Assembly (NCBI GenBank): GCA_019925795.1
Contig: CM034298.1
Span: forward strand, 51,796,365 to 51,860,364
From: Dendrobium chrysotoxum
Taxonomy: Eukaryota; Streptophyta; Magnoliopsida; Asparagales; Orchidaceae
Direction of reading: 5' to 3'
DNA: 64,000 nt
Shown: one piece after another, positions 47,136 through 58,400 of the stretch
Numbering within the stretch: the first letter of the stretch is position 1
How the letters are laid out: the number at the start of each line of letters is the position of its first letter
Translations under genes and position numbers: made by a program
Notes under the pieces: generated by a model
What the model was told of the DNA's origin: nothing
The model's database searches: none
The model's input: only the letters and a program-made list of their open reading frames with translations

Positions 47136-48662
47136 TGTGAGAACCCGATTTGGCCGGTTCAACCGAACCGGCCAGTTCTATTAATGGAGTCACGACCCCG
47201 TATTAGGGGGTCGATTTTCGCGAAACAGAGAGCCGAGGGGGGGGGGACGATCAAAACCTATGAAGGAGGATTTCTTTCGCCATTTTTAGCAATCCAACGT
47301 GTTTGGAGATAAGAATTGGTGACTCCTTTTCATTTCTACCATTAAAGGAGTGATAAATTTGGAAGAAGTTTCAATGAGCGAGAGGAACGACGAGGAAAAG
47401 AGGAGAAATGTTTGTTTTTTAAATTTTTATAAATTGTTTTCAATTCCATTCTCTAATTAGTAGAAATATTAAAATTGAAGATAAGAAAGACAATTGGAAG
47501 CGAGGAGAAGAGATTTGTGAGGGAGAAAGAAGAAGAATTTTGGAATTTTTGAAAATCCCCATTGTAAGAAATTTCTATCATGTACTTGTTATTAAATTTT
47601 ATTAGTTAAATCAAATTTTCATGAAAATTTTATTGTATGATTTTAGAGATTTTGGAAAGGAAGAGATTGAAAGTTGTAGGAGTCCGATTAAACAAGAATT
47701 TCGCAAGGAAGAAGATTCGAAGTTTGAAGTGGTACCAAGGATCAAAGTGGGTAATTATATGTGTAAATTTTCACTATTTTATTTTCATTTCAAATCTGAA
47801 AGTAGTAGTTCGTATAATTGTTTAATTCTTTTAGAGAAAATCATGAATGAAACAAGGAGAATTTTAATGCATTGACTGAAAATGATTGAAGCACTAAGAA
47901 TATGAAAGTGTATGAATATGTGAAAGAAAATAAATATAAAGGAAATAGAAAGTGAAAATGAAAAGTATACATATTTATATGTTAAGAAAATAATACCAAA
48001 ATAATTGAATCAAAGGAAAAGGGAAAAGGTTATGCATGCAAACTTACAGGAGTTCACCCCTATATAGTATTGGCTGGGGAAGCAACGTACCCGTGCACGA
48101 AAAAAGAAAATGTTATGGAAAAAAAAGGAAAAATGAAAATGGTTGTACATTTGAGTACATTTAGATGGTGCTCATGTACGAATTAAATGGGAAAAAGAAT
48201 ATAGATTAAAGTAATTTTAAATGTTATAAATGAATATGATGGGATATGTATAAAAGAGACAAATGAAAGGAAATGAATAAAGTAAAGGAAAAGTACACCA
48301 ATGTAAAGATTAATTTTATTGTATTTTATGCATATTAAGTGATGATGGAAATTACACACTGAGTTTACACTGTAAACTCAAACAACTAAATTAATATTTC
48401 AGGTAAATCCTCAAAGAAGAAGAAATGGCTGAAATGGAAGAATTTGTCTACAGAAGACGACGTGCAAATAACAACAGGTAAAATGACTGATGAGAATGCT
48501 TTAATTCGGTCATAGATAGATTATAGTTTTCTTTGTGATTAGTGGCCCTTCAGTTGATGAAAAATTTATGTTAATGTATTTATTGAATGAGATGAAATTG
48601 TATTACTGTCCGACTTTTCGTTCCCGCCTCGTTAGATCGAGCATCCGGACCGAGTCGTGACA
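47136..48662 (+). mobile_element. 3' LTR of the chromovirus
   Basis: 1527 bp, TGTGAGAACCCG to GTCGTGACA. It carries one copy of the 229-bp unit and keeps about 335 bp (roughly 47842-48180) that the 5' LTR has lost. That segment contains TGGCTGGGGAAGCAACGTAC and a run of AT-rich DNA. The purine tract at 47126-47135 lies directly before it. Confidence 0.93.
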
Positions 48663-49431
48663 TCGCAGCTAGGGTTTCACAACAACGCCCGATGTCATTG
48701 CATCATCGACGTCCGACATCGTCACAACATCAATGTTTCAAAGCCATATGAAAATCAAAGTTTGACGCTAGCCATTTCTACCCCCACAATCACACCCCCG
48801 AGTTATCTCGACATCTCATCTTTGATTAACATCATTTCAATATAGACAACTGACGCTATCTCGAAATCGACGCTCGATGCCCGACTCTTGATAACATTAT
48901 TGTTGTCTCCCCTCTCGATGCTTCAAACACGACATCAAGGCCCAACTCTAGCATCCAAATATTAATCATTTTAAGCACAAATTCTAGTTAAATGATTTAT
49001 TATTTTTCAATTACTCTTAATATTCTGCTTAATTTTTGTACACTATTTTTAAAAAATAAAAATTATAATATTGTATCCAACCCGCATCCATGTCTTATTT
49101 AAGACTACAATTAAATTAGTCAAATAGTAAATTAAGTTATATCACCTTTTTTTAGACAAGAATCATAATACTATTTGACTACAATAAGAGACGAACTTTT
49201 TATAACTAAATTTACTATTGTGTGAAAACTATAAATAAATTTATGTTCAGCTTTTCTAGAAGGGAAAAAATTGCAATAATCTTAAAATCTTTCAAACAAA
49301 TTATTTACTCTACAACAGTATTTTTAGATAGTTGTATCCGTCCCAAATGAACTCTAAATGACATACCAGAGGCAACATAGCTGATAATCTTTATTTTTAA
49401 AAATATTTCGAAGGAATAGGAGCAAACCATT
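48663..49431. other. Unassigned DNA between chromovirus and DHQ-SDH gene
   Basis: 48663-48960 contains repeated CGACGTCCGACATCG/GATGCCCGACTC-like words, an old degenerate repeat. The rest is AT-rich. On the minus strand, AATAAA motifs at 49431-49436 (overlapping the stop codon) and 49390-49395 are candidate poly(A) signals for the gene to the right. Confidence 0.55.
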
Positions 49432-49475
49432 TTATTGCACGCTCAACAAAGTATCACGCATGAGCTTCTCAGGGG
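49432..49475 (-). CDS. DHQ-SDH exon F (last exon, stop)
   Basis: 44 bp after acceptor GTGCAG. Two bases complete the Ala codon begun in exon E; then PEKLMRDTLLSVQ and TAA. The family tail here is usually AP(K/E)...., followed by variable residues, so the fit is good but this tail is little conserved. Confidence 0.85.
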
Positions 49476-52400
49476 CTGCACAGAAAGATAAATGAGTAAT
49501 ATCCAGAATTTTGTTAAGAGGGAACCATGGCAATCTTTGACAAGCCACCAGCTAAGATTTTACCTGGTAAACCAGTGAAAAGTTCAAACTGACCCATGGC
49601 TTGACGTATAAACATCTCCATTCCAGTAACAATGGTCACTCCAAGCTCTTCTGCTTCACGAAGAAGTCTGGTCACCACTGGGTTGTATATAGCATCAAAA
49701 ACCAACGCGTATGATTTCAGAGCTTGCTGCAATTATATAAGCAAACAAGATTGAATACACATAAAAAAGTGCATGATATAAGCAAAACTTTCTTTTTGTT
49801 AGTAGGCCCAAAGAGAAAAGTCACATTTGTTCATTTTAACTCTTCTAGGCTAGTCAATTAAGTAGAAATGCAAAGACAACTCCTTTACAATTGAAAGTCG
49901 CATGGCCTTCTGTTCTTATCAGGCACATGATTAAGTGCAAGGAGCTCTAGGCTGCCAAGAAAATGGCATTAACAGTTAACAGGAATAGATGGAATTAGAC
50001 AACTTATATCCTTAATCCCGATTCATTTATTCTACTATATATAGTATAAAAGGAAAGTATCTTAGAATGTAATTTAGTAAAAAATTTAATCGGCCCTTGA
50101 TGAATCCTTCTACATAAGTACCATCACCTAAGAACCTGTATATACCAACAAAATGCAGTCGTCAATTTCCCCTCATTCACAATGCAATTGAGGAGCAAAT
50201 AATTTGAATTCTCAAACCTATAAACAACTTCAGGTCTAAAGTGGGTGAAGATTGCTGTTTCTCCAGAGATTAAGCAATCATCGAAGATGAAGGCTAGACA
50301 CAGGAATTTCCATTCTTTCTTTTCTTTTCAAATTGAACGTGGACTAAAGCTCTATTATTGAAGTGATATTGTTGGGCTGTGTTCCCCTCGTTTTGCTCTA
50401 ATAGGCTATTCCAAAAAATAATCCACATGCAATATATGTGTGGAATAGGTTTAGCACCCCATATAACACTAAACGAGAATGAAACAAAAATAAGGATTCA
50501 TAAATCCCACCAAAAATGATTTGGATATGGCTTATAATGTGAGGAAGCTATCCAAAACCATAAGTATTTACCATGGACTTGACCCTAAGGTTGCATGGTT
50601 AATCCATATGGGTTATTATGCTCCATTGCTTTGTTCTTTCTGCTACAAGCAAAAGGAGGGAGACAGTCAAATCCCAACTACCCTCGACCCCAAGGATATA
50701 AAAATGAACAAAGAAAAAGATGAAATAGAATAAGGGCAGAGGACTTGAACAGCAAAATGGCACCCTCCATTTCTTTGTTGATATAGTCACTGAACATATC
50801 TATCATAAATGCATGCTAAATTTCAATGTAAAAGCTCAAGATAATTTGCTATTCAATATTTTTTATCTTCCTCAGAATGTAATAGCAGGCACCGTGCATC
50901 AACACTCACTAAATTACTTGTTAAAGAAGAAGAACACAAACCTTGGAGAGAGGGGTGTCATGAATGTTTGGGTGCATTCCTATTGATGTTGTATTTGCAA
51001 GAATCATCCCTTCCTCTGGATGGAAATTTTCTAAATCTGCAAGTGATATAGCCTGTCCTCCAACTAAGTTGGCAAGTTCTTTGGCTCGCTCTACCAGTCA
51101 GCAGATATAAAATGGTGTAATGACAAGAAAAAAAAAAGTATCATAAGATCACTAAAAAAATATGGCTTTACGTTGTTTTTATCAACTTAGTTGCAGGTGG
51201 CCTCACAGGATGAGGATGTAAAATTCTCCTAACAATCACAAATAAGCTGTTTAGATTATAATTATCACACGAGTAACTGTATAGTACGCATGAAGTTCAA
51301 ATAAGTGATGATCCCAAAATCACAATTTCTCCGATTACTAATTTTCAAGTAAGAAAACAAAAAGAAGACATCGGTGATGAGCTCTCCTATAGCTATACAA
51401 GTAGATTAATCAGTAATATTAAAGCAAATGTATGGTTAGAAACTTCAGATATATAAGCTTTTAAGTTATTAGCGACTATGAGGATTATACATAATTACAT
51501 GAGCATAAATTAATAATCTGGCATCCTTCATAACACGTACCCATTAAAGGGAATTAAGTCATATATTTGCATTTGATCAACCAAACATAAATGAATTTGA
51601 ATATACCTGATGCAAGACTTAAATGATTAGATGATGTGAAATAAGAATTTTGCACACTTTAATTTAGAGAGCAATATTAATTAGTAAATCCGTAGCAATT
51701 TAAACGATGAAATAAAACAAAAAGGGGATGAAACTAGCTTAGGCCAAGTCACACAACTAAAGGTTAAGATCACAAAATAATCAATTACTCAATCATAGCA
51801 TGCATGGAAGATTTCCAACAAAAAATCTCTAAGTTAATAATGAGACTAGTCACCATGAAAATAGATCCACTCACTCTCTAATTATTAGGCTTAGCGGAAA
51901 GAATTAATACAACCTTTATGAATCAATTAAAACCACAAGTTAAAGTAAGACTTAGAAAAAAAAAGATTTGGAGGAGAGGTTCACCTTGCTCAAGATTTGG
52001 AAACAATCTGCCACTGGACGGAAGAAAGTTTTTCGTCGATGGCGACGGCGAGGGTGAAGATGATCCTCTCTACGTATTCCTCTACAGTTTGATCGACCTC
52101 TGGATTAATGTCAAAGAACGGTGAGTTGAGGAAGTCAACTTGGTCTTGATCGTTGTAAACGAAATCATGGTCAAACTCCAGATCTGCCATATATGGGTAG
52201 AGAAGTTTGCAAAACGTGGGAAGGGAAGTGGTGTGGCTTCTTCTCTCCTCTCTCCCTTAGGTGAAGTTTCAAACCAAGAACAATGGGGGTGAAAGGAGGT
52301 GCGTGGTCGGCCAAGACTAGGAGGAGAAAGCCTCTTCCAAGATCTGAAATTGGATTTCAGATTTGAATAAGGGGGGATTAGGGTTTTGAAATTTGAATTT

Positions 52401-55400
52401 CAAGGGGAGGGAAAGGCAAAAATTCCTAAATGAGAGGATTAATTGAGACTCTCAAGAAGGAAGGAATTTAGTGTGACAGAGAGGAAGGGAGAGAGGGAGG
52501 GGCCAGCGGCATGCATGGGGCTTGGGGGGCTTGGGGAAAGGAGTTAAGACTTGCCTAATTAATAATCTCCAATTAGGAAAAAATAATTTAAATCAGATCC
52601 AATTTGAATTTTAATTGGACTTGATTTAGGCAACTTTCCTAAAATAGATCATCTTAGTTAGGAAAGAATTTCAAATTCAAATCGATTTGAAATATGAAAT
52701 TAAACTTTCCTAGTTTAAGATTTGTCACATATGGAAGGTATTCAGGGTATAAATTTGAATTGTGGAGGCTAGGAGAGGGGGATGTGGCCGGCGGCTAGGG
52801 TTAGGGTTAGAGGGCTTTGGCGGTTTGGAGGTGGGGAAGGATTGGCCGGCTGGACTTGGGAGTGGGGGTGGGGTTCAGTTGAGTGAGGGAGAGGGTTGTG
52901 AAGGCCGGCTGCTTAAGGGAGAGAGGGAGGGGACTGTTGCTTGGTCAGCGGTTGGAGGGAGTTCGGTCGGTGGTGGATGGGGAAGGAGGAGGGGAGATAG
53001 AGAGGAGAAGGTAACCACGAGTCCGGACGCTTCCTGCAACTGGTGGGTGATCAGATTCCCTCACCTAGGGATTTCAATCTCTCCAAGAACTCTCAAGCTC
53101 TCACAAACACATGAATGGCTGAAAATTTCATCATATTCTTCATTAACCTCAAAAGAGGAGAAGGTGACTTTTAAATAGCCTCATACAATGAAGAAAAATA
53201 AAAAAAGACCAACATGCCCTTAGGGCTTACATATAACTATTCCTTCAAATGAGGGTATAAACGAAAAATGCAGAAATAAATCAACTACATAAAATGACTC
53301 AAAAATAAATCGGTGCGATCGTGGCCGTAGATCGTCGGCCACGCCTCTGGTAGACTCTCCAAGGTCGGATGTCCTCATCATTCTCCTGAGATGGAAAGGA
53401 GCTCGACTCCATCGAGTACGCATCCCAGGTTCTCTTATAGATCTCTAATGCATCTGGGTCAATCCGTTGAAGCTCCTCACGCTCTAACCAGGTATCATCT
53501 GACTCGGGCTTGCCTCTCCACCTTATCAAATACATTCTTTGTCCATCCCCTTTTGTGAAAATAATGTCATCACTTAGAATTATGTCAACCTTCTCTGCTA
53601 TATTTTTTTTTTGGGAATATTTGGGAGTAGAGGTAGGCTTGGGTTCTCACAGGGTGGGATCACACAAGGCTCAGTTTGAAGTGAATTTGGTGGGTTAAAC
53701 TCTGGACCCTCATAGACTACTAAATCTTCTATGTTAGAAGAGAGATTAATGTTGAACTCTGCAGGCAGATCCACCATGTAAGCATTGTCATTGATTCTCT
53801 TGACTATTTTGAATGGTCCCGCACTTTTAGTATGTAACTTCGTAACAGTTCCTTGTGGGAACCGTTACAAATGAATCCGCACTATCATTGAATCACTAAC
53901 CTCAAAATGTTTTAAATCTTCGTTTAAAATCAACATGAAGTTTATAATTAATATTGCTCTGTTCAATTCTGCGTGCAATTTCCTTATGTAGTTCAAGCAA
54001 ATGCGATGCAAATAAGGATGCAGACTCAGAAATCCTATACTTAGAATACATGGGTATTAGATCTAAAGGTTGTCTAGGTTTGTACCCATAAATAATTTCA
54101 GCAGGGCTTAAGCCAGTGATGCGGTTTACAGAATTATTATAGGCAAATTCGACTATGGGGAGTTTGGAATCTCAATACTTAATGTGTTCACCTATTAGGG
54201 ACCTTAACAAATTACCTAAACTCCTATTGACCACTTCAGTTTGGCCATCAGTTTGAGGATGAAAAGCTTTGGAGAATTGTAGCTTAGTGCCCATTTTCAT
54301 CCAGAGAGTTTTCTAGAAGTAACTAGTGAACTTAACATCCCTATCAGATACAATGATCTTGGGTAAACCATGCAATCTGATGATCTCATTGAAGTACAAT
54401 TTGGCAATATGGGAGGCGTCAGATGTCTTGGAACATGGTAGGAAATGGCCATTTTAGAAAAACGATCAACTATAACATAGATAGCATCATTCCTACAAAA
54501 GGTCTTGGGCAAGCCTAGGACAAAATCCATGCTAACATCTTGCCACGAATAGCTGGGAAGAGGTAGGGGAGTGTAGAGACCAGTGTTTTACTTACGTTGT
54601 TTGGCCAGTTGGCAAGTGTGGCACCTACTGACCATTTTAACAACATCCTTCTTCAGGCTGGGCTAGAAGAAGCAGTACTCTACGGCTTCTATAGTCTTAT
54701 CATGACCGAAGTGTCCAGCGAGGCCTCCGGTGTAGAGTTCCCAAACAAGAAATTCCCGAAGAGAAGTGCTAGGAATACAAAGTTTTGAGCTTTGAAAAGG
54801 TATCCATTCTCTAGAAGAAAAACATCCACAAGGCGTGTGCTGCCTGTGGACAAAAGAGAGTAAGTCTTCTTGAAGTCGGGGCAATCCAGATAATCCCTTT
54901 TGACTTGCTCAAATCCTACGACTTCGGCCCTCATTTCAGTGATAGTCATCATACGACGACTGAGGGCATCGACAGCTTTATTCTCAACTCTCGCCTTGTG
55001 CCTAAGGGTGTAAGTGTATTCTTATAAGAATTCGACCTAACGACCGTGACGTGCGTTCAACTTCTTCTGGGAGTTGATGTAACGAAGAGCCTCGTGATCC
55101 GAGAAGATGACGAACTCTTGCAGGAGCAAGTAATGTCATCAATATCGAAGGGATTGGATCACAGCACAGAACTCTTTGACATATGTAAAGTAGCATTGCC
55201 GGATGTCATTTAGTTTTTCGCTAAAGTAGGCAACAGGATGACCTTCCTGGGACAAGACTCCTCCAATTCCGACCTCCGAAGCATCGCAAGTCACTTCGAA
55301 AACTTTGGAGAAGTCAGGAAGTCTCATAACTCGCGCTTCCACCATTCGTGACTTAATCTCCTCAAAGGCTTTGATGGCAGCCAGAGTCCAGTAAAAATCT

Positions 55401-58400
55401 TTTCTTGAGGCAATCAGTGATAGGAGACACGATGATACTAAAGTTTCGAATAAATCTCCTATAGAAGGTGGCTAAGCTGTGGAAGCTGCGGACTTCCCGA
55501 ATGTTTTGGGGGAACAGGCCATTCAACAATGGCTTTCACCTTCTCGGGGTCTACAGAGACCCCTTGAAAGATAACACAGTCAACAAGGAATGTGCATTTC
55601 TTAGGATTTGCATAAAGTTACTCTTACTTAAGACTTCACAAGCCTACCTTAAGTGGATTAAATGCTGACTCACAGATTGACTATAGATAAGAATGTCGTC
55701 AAAGTAGACAACGACAAACTTTCTCGTGAAAGGGCTCAGCACTTGGGTTATGACCCTCATGAAAGTACTCGGGGCATTACTCAACCCAAATGGCATGACC
55801 ATCCACTCGTATAGACCATCTTTAGTTTTAAAGGCAATTTTTCACTCATCACCGGGTCGGATTCGGATCTGGTGGTACCCACTCTTAAGGTCGATCTTGG
55901 AGAATAGAGTGGCTCCCGTCATCATATCAAGCATATCGTCTAACCTCGGGATAGAAAAATGATATTTGACAGTGATTTTATTGATAGCACGGCTATCAAT
56001 ACACATTCTCCATGTACCAACCATCTTAGGTGTGAGAAGAGCCGGTACGACATAAGAGCTAAGACTTTCTTTGATAAATCCCTGATGCAGTAGCTCGTCC
56101 ACCTACTTCTTGAGTTCAGCATGTTCCGTGGGGTTCATGCGATAGTGGGGCAGGTTAGGGAGGGAGGTTCCAAGGACAAGGTCTATGGCATGCTGGATGT
56201 CTCTAAGTGGAGGTAATTGGTCAGGGAGATCGTCAGGGAATACATCAGCAAAGTCATTCAGTATGGGTTGGACCTCCTGAGGGACAGATTTATCAGACTC
56301 GGTGGGAGTCTCATGGCCAACTAGGGCCTACAGGGGAGCTCCTTGGGCAATCTCAAAATCCAAGACCTTGGCGGTCACAAGATTCAACCCCTTTTTGGGC
56401 TTGACAGGATTGGGTTTAGGATCATCCTTAGCCTGGGCTGCGATGGCAAAAGTTTGATCTTTTTGCCTGCATGTTCAAACAGGCAAGTGTTTGAACGCCC
56501 ATAGATGTGGACATCATTGTCAAAGAGCCAGGGACGCCCTAGGATGATTTGTCCAGCACCCATAATCAGCACATCATACCATACATTCTCCTTATAGTCA
56601 GCAAAGGAGATTGGTATGAGGCTTCGTTCCTTCACCTCTAAGACAGTGGAGTTGACCCAGGCTACCTTATAGGGGTTGGGGTGAGGAACGGCAGACAGGC
56701 TAAGCTTAAACACCATGCTGGAGGAGACAACATTGATGCAACTACCACTATCCACTATGACTTATAGTTCTTATCCTTAATTTTGATGTAGGTGTGAAAA
56801 ATTGCAGTCTTACGCCAATCGTCAGTGGCAACAGGTTGTGACAGTGCATATCTCACCACACAAATGAGAGGTGTCTATTTTCTGAATACAGTGGATGACA
56901 GCAGTGTCGTCATCCTCCTCAAAGAATTCACCCTCGTCTTCAACTTGGTGAATCTAATCGGCCTCAAACTCAGGTTCTTCCTCAGTGATCTTCTCAATAA
57001 TAGTGACTTTGTAGGGGCTAAAACACTGAGAGGAGATATGCCCATACCCATGGCATCGAAAGCATTTGGTCCCTAGGTGGGACCTACGAGTATCCGGGGT
57101 GGGAGGCTTACTCCTAAAGTCAAGAAGGGGTGTGAGAGGACCAGAAGGTGGTCGGGCAGGGTTTCTTGGGGTCGGCCGTGCAGTGGAGTGGTGAGGGTTC
57201 GAACTACTGGAAGGTCGGTAGGCAGGCCTTGAATCTTGGTGTCGATTAGGATGTTGGGGATGGGTTTCCTCAAGGTCCAAGACTAAACTGTAGGCATTTT
57301 CTAAAATGGTAACGTTCTGGGCAAACAATTCATTGCGCAGGTCTTCATGCAACCCTATACGAAACATGGACAGAATTTGGGCGGGTGTAGTAGAGGTCTC
57401 CCCCTTGCAGCGAATCAGATAATCATCAAAAGCTGTGATGTATTCCTTTACCGGTTTGTTCCTCTGAGTTAGCCTATTCCACTTATCTAAGAGCCTAGGG
57501 AAGTACGAAGGAGATAAGTACTTTTGCTTGAGCTCGTGCTTCATTGAAGACCAATCAGTGATGGGATACTCATGTAGGGATTCCCTAAGGCTTTCTAGGT
57601 TTGACCAAAATTGACTAGCCCTACCTATTAGCTTCATCTCAGCAAACCAGACTTTTCTAGTTTCAGAGATGTTGTACCACTTAAAGAAACTGTCCATGCC
57701 TTTGATCCAGTCTAGGAAAAGTTAGGGATCGAGAATTCCATCAAAGGTTGGAGCATCGACCTTAATGCTCTTCATCAAGGGTATATCAGGATCATAGTTA
57801 AGGTCATGTCCATACTAGGGAACTCGATAAGGGGCTCGGTGATGTCCCTCATCCAATAAGTTATCGTCCCCATACATAGAAGGAGGTCTAGACGGTGTGT
57901 AAGGTGTAGGCTGGTTTCTAACTCGATCTAGTGTATCGAACCGTTCAGTTGTATGTCTATGAAGTTCAACTATGTCTGTTTGATTCTCCCTAAGTTGTTG
58001 GCTAATCGTGTTCATTTAGCCTACAAGCAGGTCTAAAGTTCTGTGAATTTGTTTTGGGTCCATCCTAATGTCTATGGTGACTCAGAACTATGCCAAGGTG
58101 AAAGAGATTAATATGCTAGCAGGCAAATAAATTTAAACGTGCAGGATGCGATTTAGATGCTAAACATGTAAGAAAAATTTTCCATGGTCTTGATCGTTGT
58201 AAATGAAACCATGGTCAAACTCTAGATCTGCCATACATGGGTAGAGAAGTTTGTAAAACGTGGGAAGGGAAGTGGTGTGGCTTCTTCTCTCCTCTATCCC
58301 TTAGGTGAAGTTTCAAACCAAGAACAATGGGGGTGAAAGGAGGTGGGTGGTCGGCCAAGACTAGGAGGGGAAAGCCTCTTCCAAAATCTGAAATTGGATT

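Larger units (their letters stand above)
40560..48662 (+). mobile_element. Structurally complete Del/Tekay-like chromovirus (Ty3/gypsy)
   Basis: 8103 bp, plus strand, flanked by the 5-bp target duplication TCGCA (40555-40559 and 48663-48667). Both LTRs start TGTGAGAA and end GTCGTGACA. A tRNA-Met primer-binding site follows the 5' LTR, and a purine tract (AAGGGAGAT) precedes the 3' LTR. Inside, in order: gag, protease, RT, RNase H, integrase, chromodomain. Every domain is recognisable, but many stops and frameshifts break the polyprotein, so it is inactive. The same-family truncated copy is at 8792-13560. Confidence 0.95.

Noticed and set aside
48663..48960. Possible gene in CGACGTCCGAC-rich stretch after the chromovirus
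   Set aside because: Degenerate repeat words, short frames only.
50521..50733. 70-codon plus-strand frame
   Set aside because: Lies in a DHQ-SDH intron, antisense, without any motif.
52762..53178. 138-codon frame rich in Gly/Arg (and the matching 58810-59091)
   Set aside because: Lies in the LTRs of the nested Ty3 element; composition comes from GGGAGAGAGG-type sequence and both strands are open.
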